Assembly: GCA_041917975.1 (NCBI GenBank)
Contig: JAYRWN010000283.1
Location: 1-64,000 of the forward strand
Origin: JAYRWN01 sp041917975
GTDB taxonomy: Bacteria; Bacteroidota; Bacteroidia; Chitinophagales; Saprospiraceae
Length of the DNA: 64,000 nucleotides
Direction: 5' to 3'
The notes below the pieces were generated by a model, which saw nothing but the letters and a program-made list of their open reading frames with translations, ran no database searches and was not told the DNA's origin. This document shows, piece after piece, positions 63,795 through 64,000 of this stretch. Numbering within the stretch: position 1 is the stretch's first letter; every line of letters begins with the position of its first letter. A program made the translations under genes and the position numbers.

Positions 63795-64000
63795 ATGGCT
63801 CTTCAAAAACAAGAAGGACTATACCGGAAGGAATTGGAAAAAGATTCCTGTGGTACCGGATTAATTGCTCAGTTAGATGGGTACCGCACGCATGAAGTGG
63901 TGGAACAGGCTCTCACCATGCTTAAAAATATGGAACACCGCGGTGCATGTGGCTGCGAACCTAATACTGGAGATGGTGCGGGAATTTTGCTTCAAAACCC
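63795..64000 (+). CDS. gltB: Glutamate synthase large subunit, N-terminus (runs off window)
   Basis: Only about 68 codons are in the window. The frame encodes the type II glutamine amidotransferase start: LEKDSCGTGLIAQ, with the future N-terminal nucleophile Cys19 after propeptide removal, then a segment EHRGACGCEPNTGDGAGI that is diagnostic for GltB. The enzyme makes two glutamates from glutamine and 2-oxoglutarate. Together with glnA 10 kb upstream, it forms the GS-GOGAT route that feeds the arginine operon with glutamate. The C-terminal synthase domains lie outside the window. Confidence 0.95.
   Translation, partial: MALQKQEGLYRKELEKDSCGTGLIAQLDGYRTHEVVEQALTMLKNMEHRGACGCEPNTGDGAGILLQN

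Overview
The window looks like chromosomal DNA of a member of the Bacteroidota, probably near Saprospiria or a related environmental lineage. The evidence is TonB-dependent receptors with an N-terminal carboxypeptidase-regulatory-like domain, type IX secretion sorting tails, a gldA-gldF-gldG-like cluster, a type II (eukaryote-like) glutamine synthetase, Bacteroidota-style -7 boxes (TAnnTTTG), a near absence of Shine-Dalgarno sites, and a carbamoyltransferase of the Bacteroides N-acylornithine type. I see no rRNA, tRNA, insertion sequence, prophage or CRISPR array.

Layout. 1-7.8 kb: two divergent TonB-dependent receptors (the first cut by the window edge), then two paralogous secreted alpha/beta-hydrolase-fold proteins with T9SS tails whose nucleophile elbow is degenerate. 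7.9-12 kb: lipoprotein, ilvE, a small unknown overlapping an rdgB-like gene, a UbiA-family prenyltransferase, and a DUF1573 lipoprotein. 12-16.3 kb: gldA-gldF-gldG-like ABC operon ending in a DUF4340 gene. 16.4-24.7 kb: MORN-type lipoprotein coupled to an orphan HSDR_N-type nuclease-fold protein, tdh-kbl (threonine to glycine), an aromatic amino acid decarboxylase, prfB with an autoregulatory +1 frameshift, an FKBP lipoprotein with an NrnA-like phosphoesterase, and ndk. 24.7-37.1 kb: mutS2, aroC, a TerB-like gene, mutS, a large beta-propeller (VPS10/BNR) protein, a PhoD-like phosphatase and a DUF1080 protein. 37.4-39.2 kb: CDGSH/Fer4 protein and a molybdenum cofactor group (MobA-like, MoaD, MoaE). 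39.3-46.2 kb: EI24 membrane protein and a divalent-metal efflux system in which the CzcA pump is fused to a TolC-like outer-membrane component. 46.2-50.1 kb: four-gene operon with an ECF sigma factor and a membrane-anchored putative anti-sigma/beta-barrel protein. 50.2-53.4 kb: GH20-like glycosidase, methyltransferase, glutamine synthetase. 53.6-55.2 kb: a helical-repeat protein of unknown function. 55.4-63.6 kb: a complete eight-gene arginine operon, followed by the start of gltB.

The most interesting signal is in the only gene-poor stretch (55223-55541). A -7 box lies 4 bases before a 25-codon ORF with an Arg-Arg pair and a third Arg codon. The ORF sits within a GC-rich hairpin and is followed by a terminator-like hairpin with a U tract, 44 bases before the first arginine gene. 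This has the layout of a translation-coupled attenuator for arginine synthesis. Other findings are a near-identical Crp/Fnr-like dyad upstream of two unlinked genes, -7 boxes 4-5 bases before start codons that suggest leaderless mRNAs, helically phased GTTAAC palindromes, a Moco nucleotidyltransferase with no standard start codon, and two proteins that seem to span both membranes. The nitrogen theme (glnA, arg operon, gltB) is notable: glutamine and glutamate supply and arginine synthesis sit within 12 kb.
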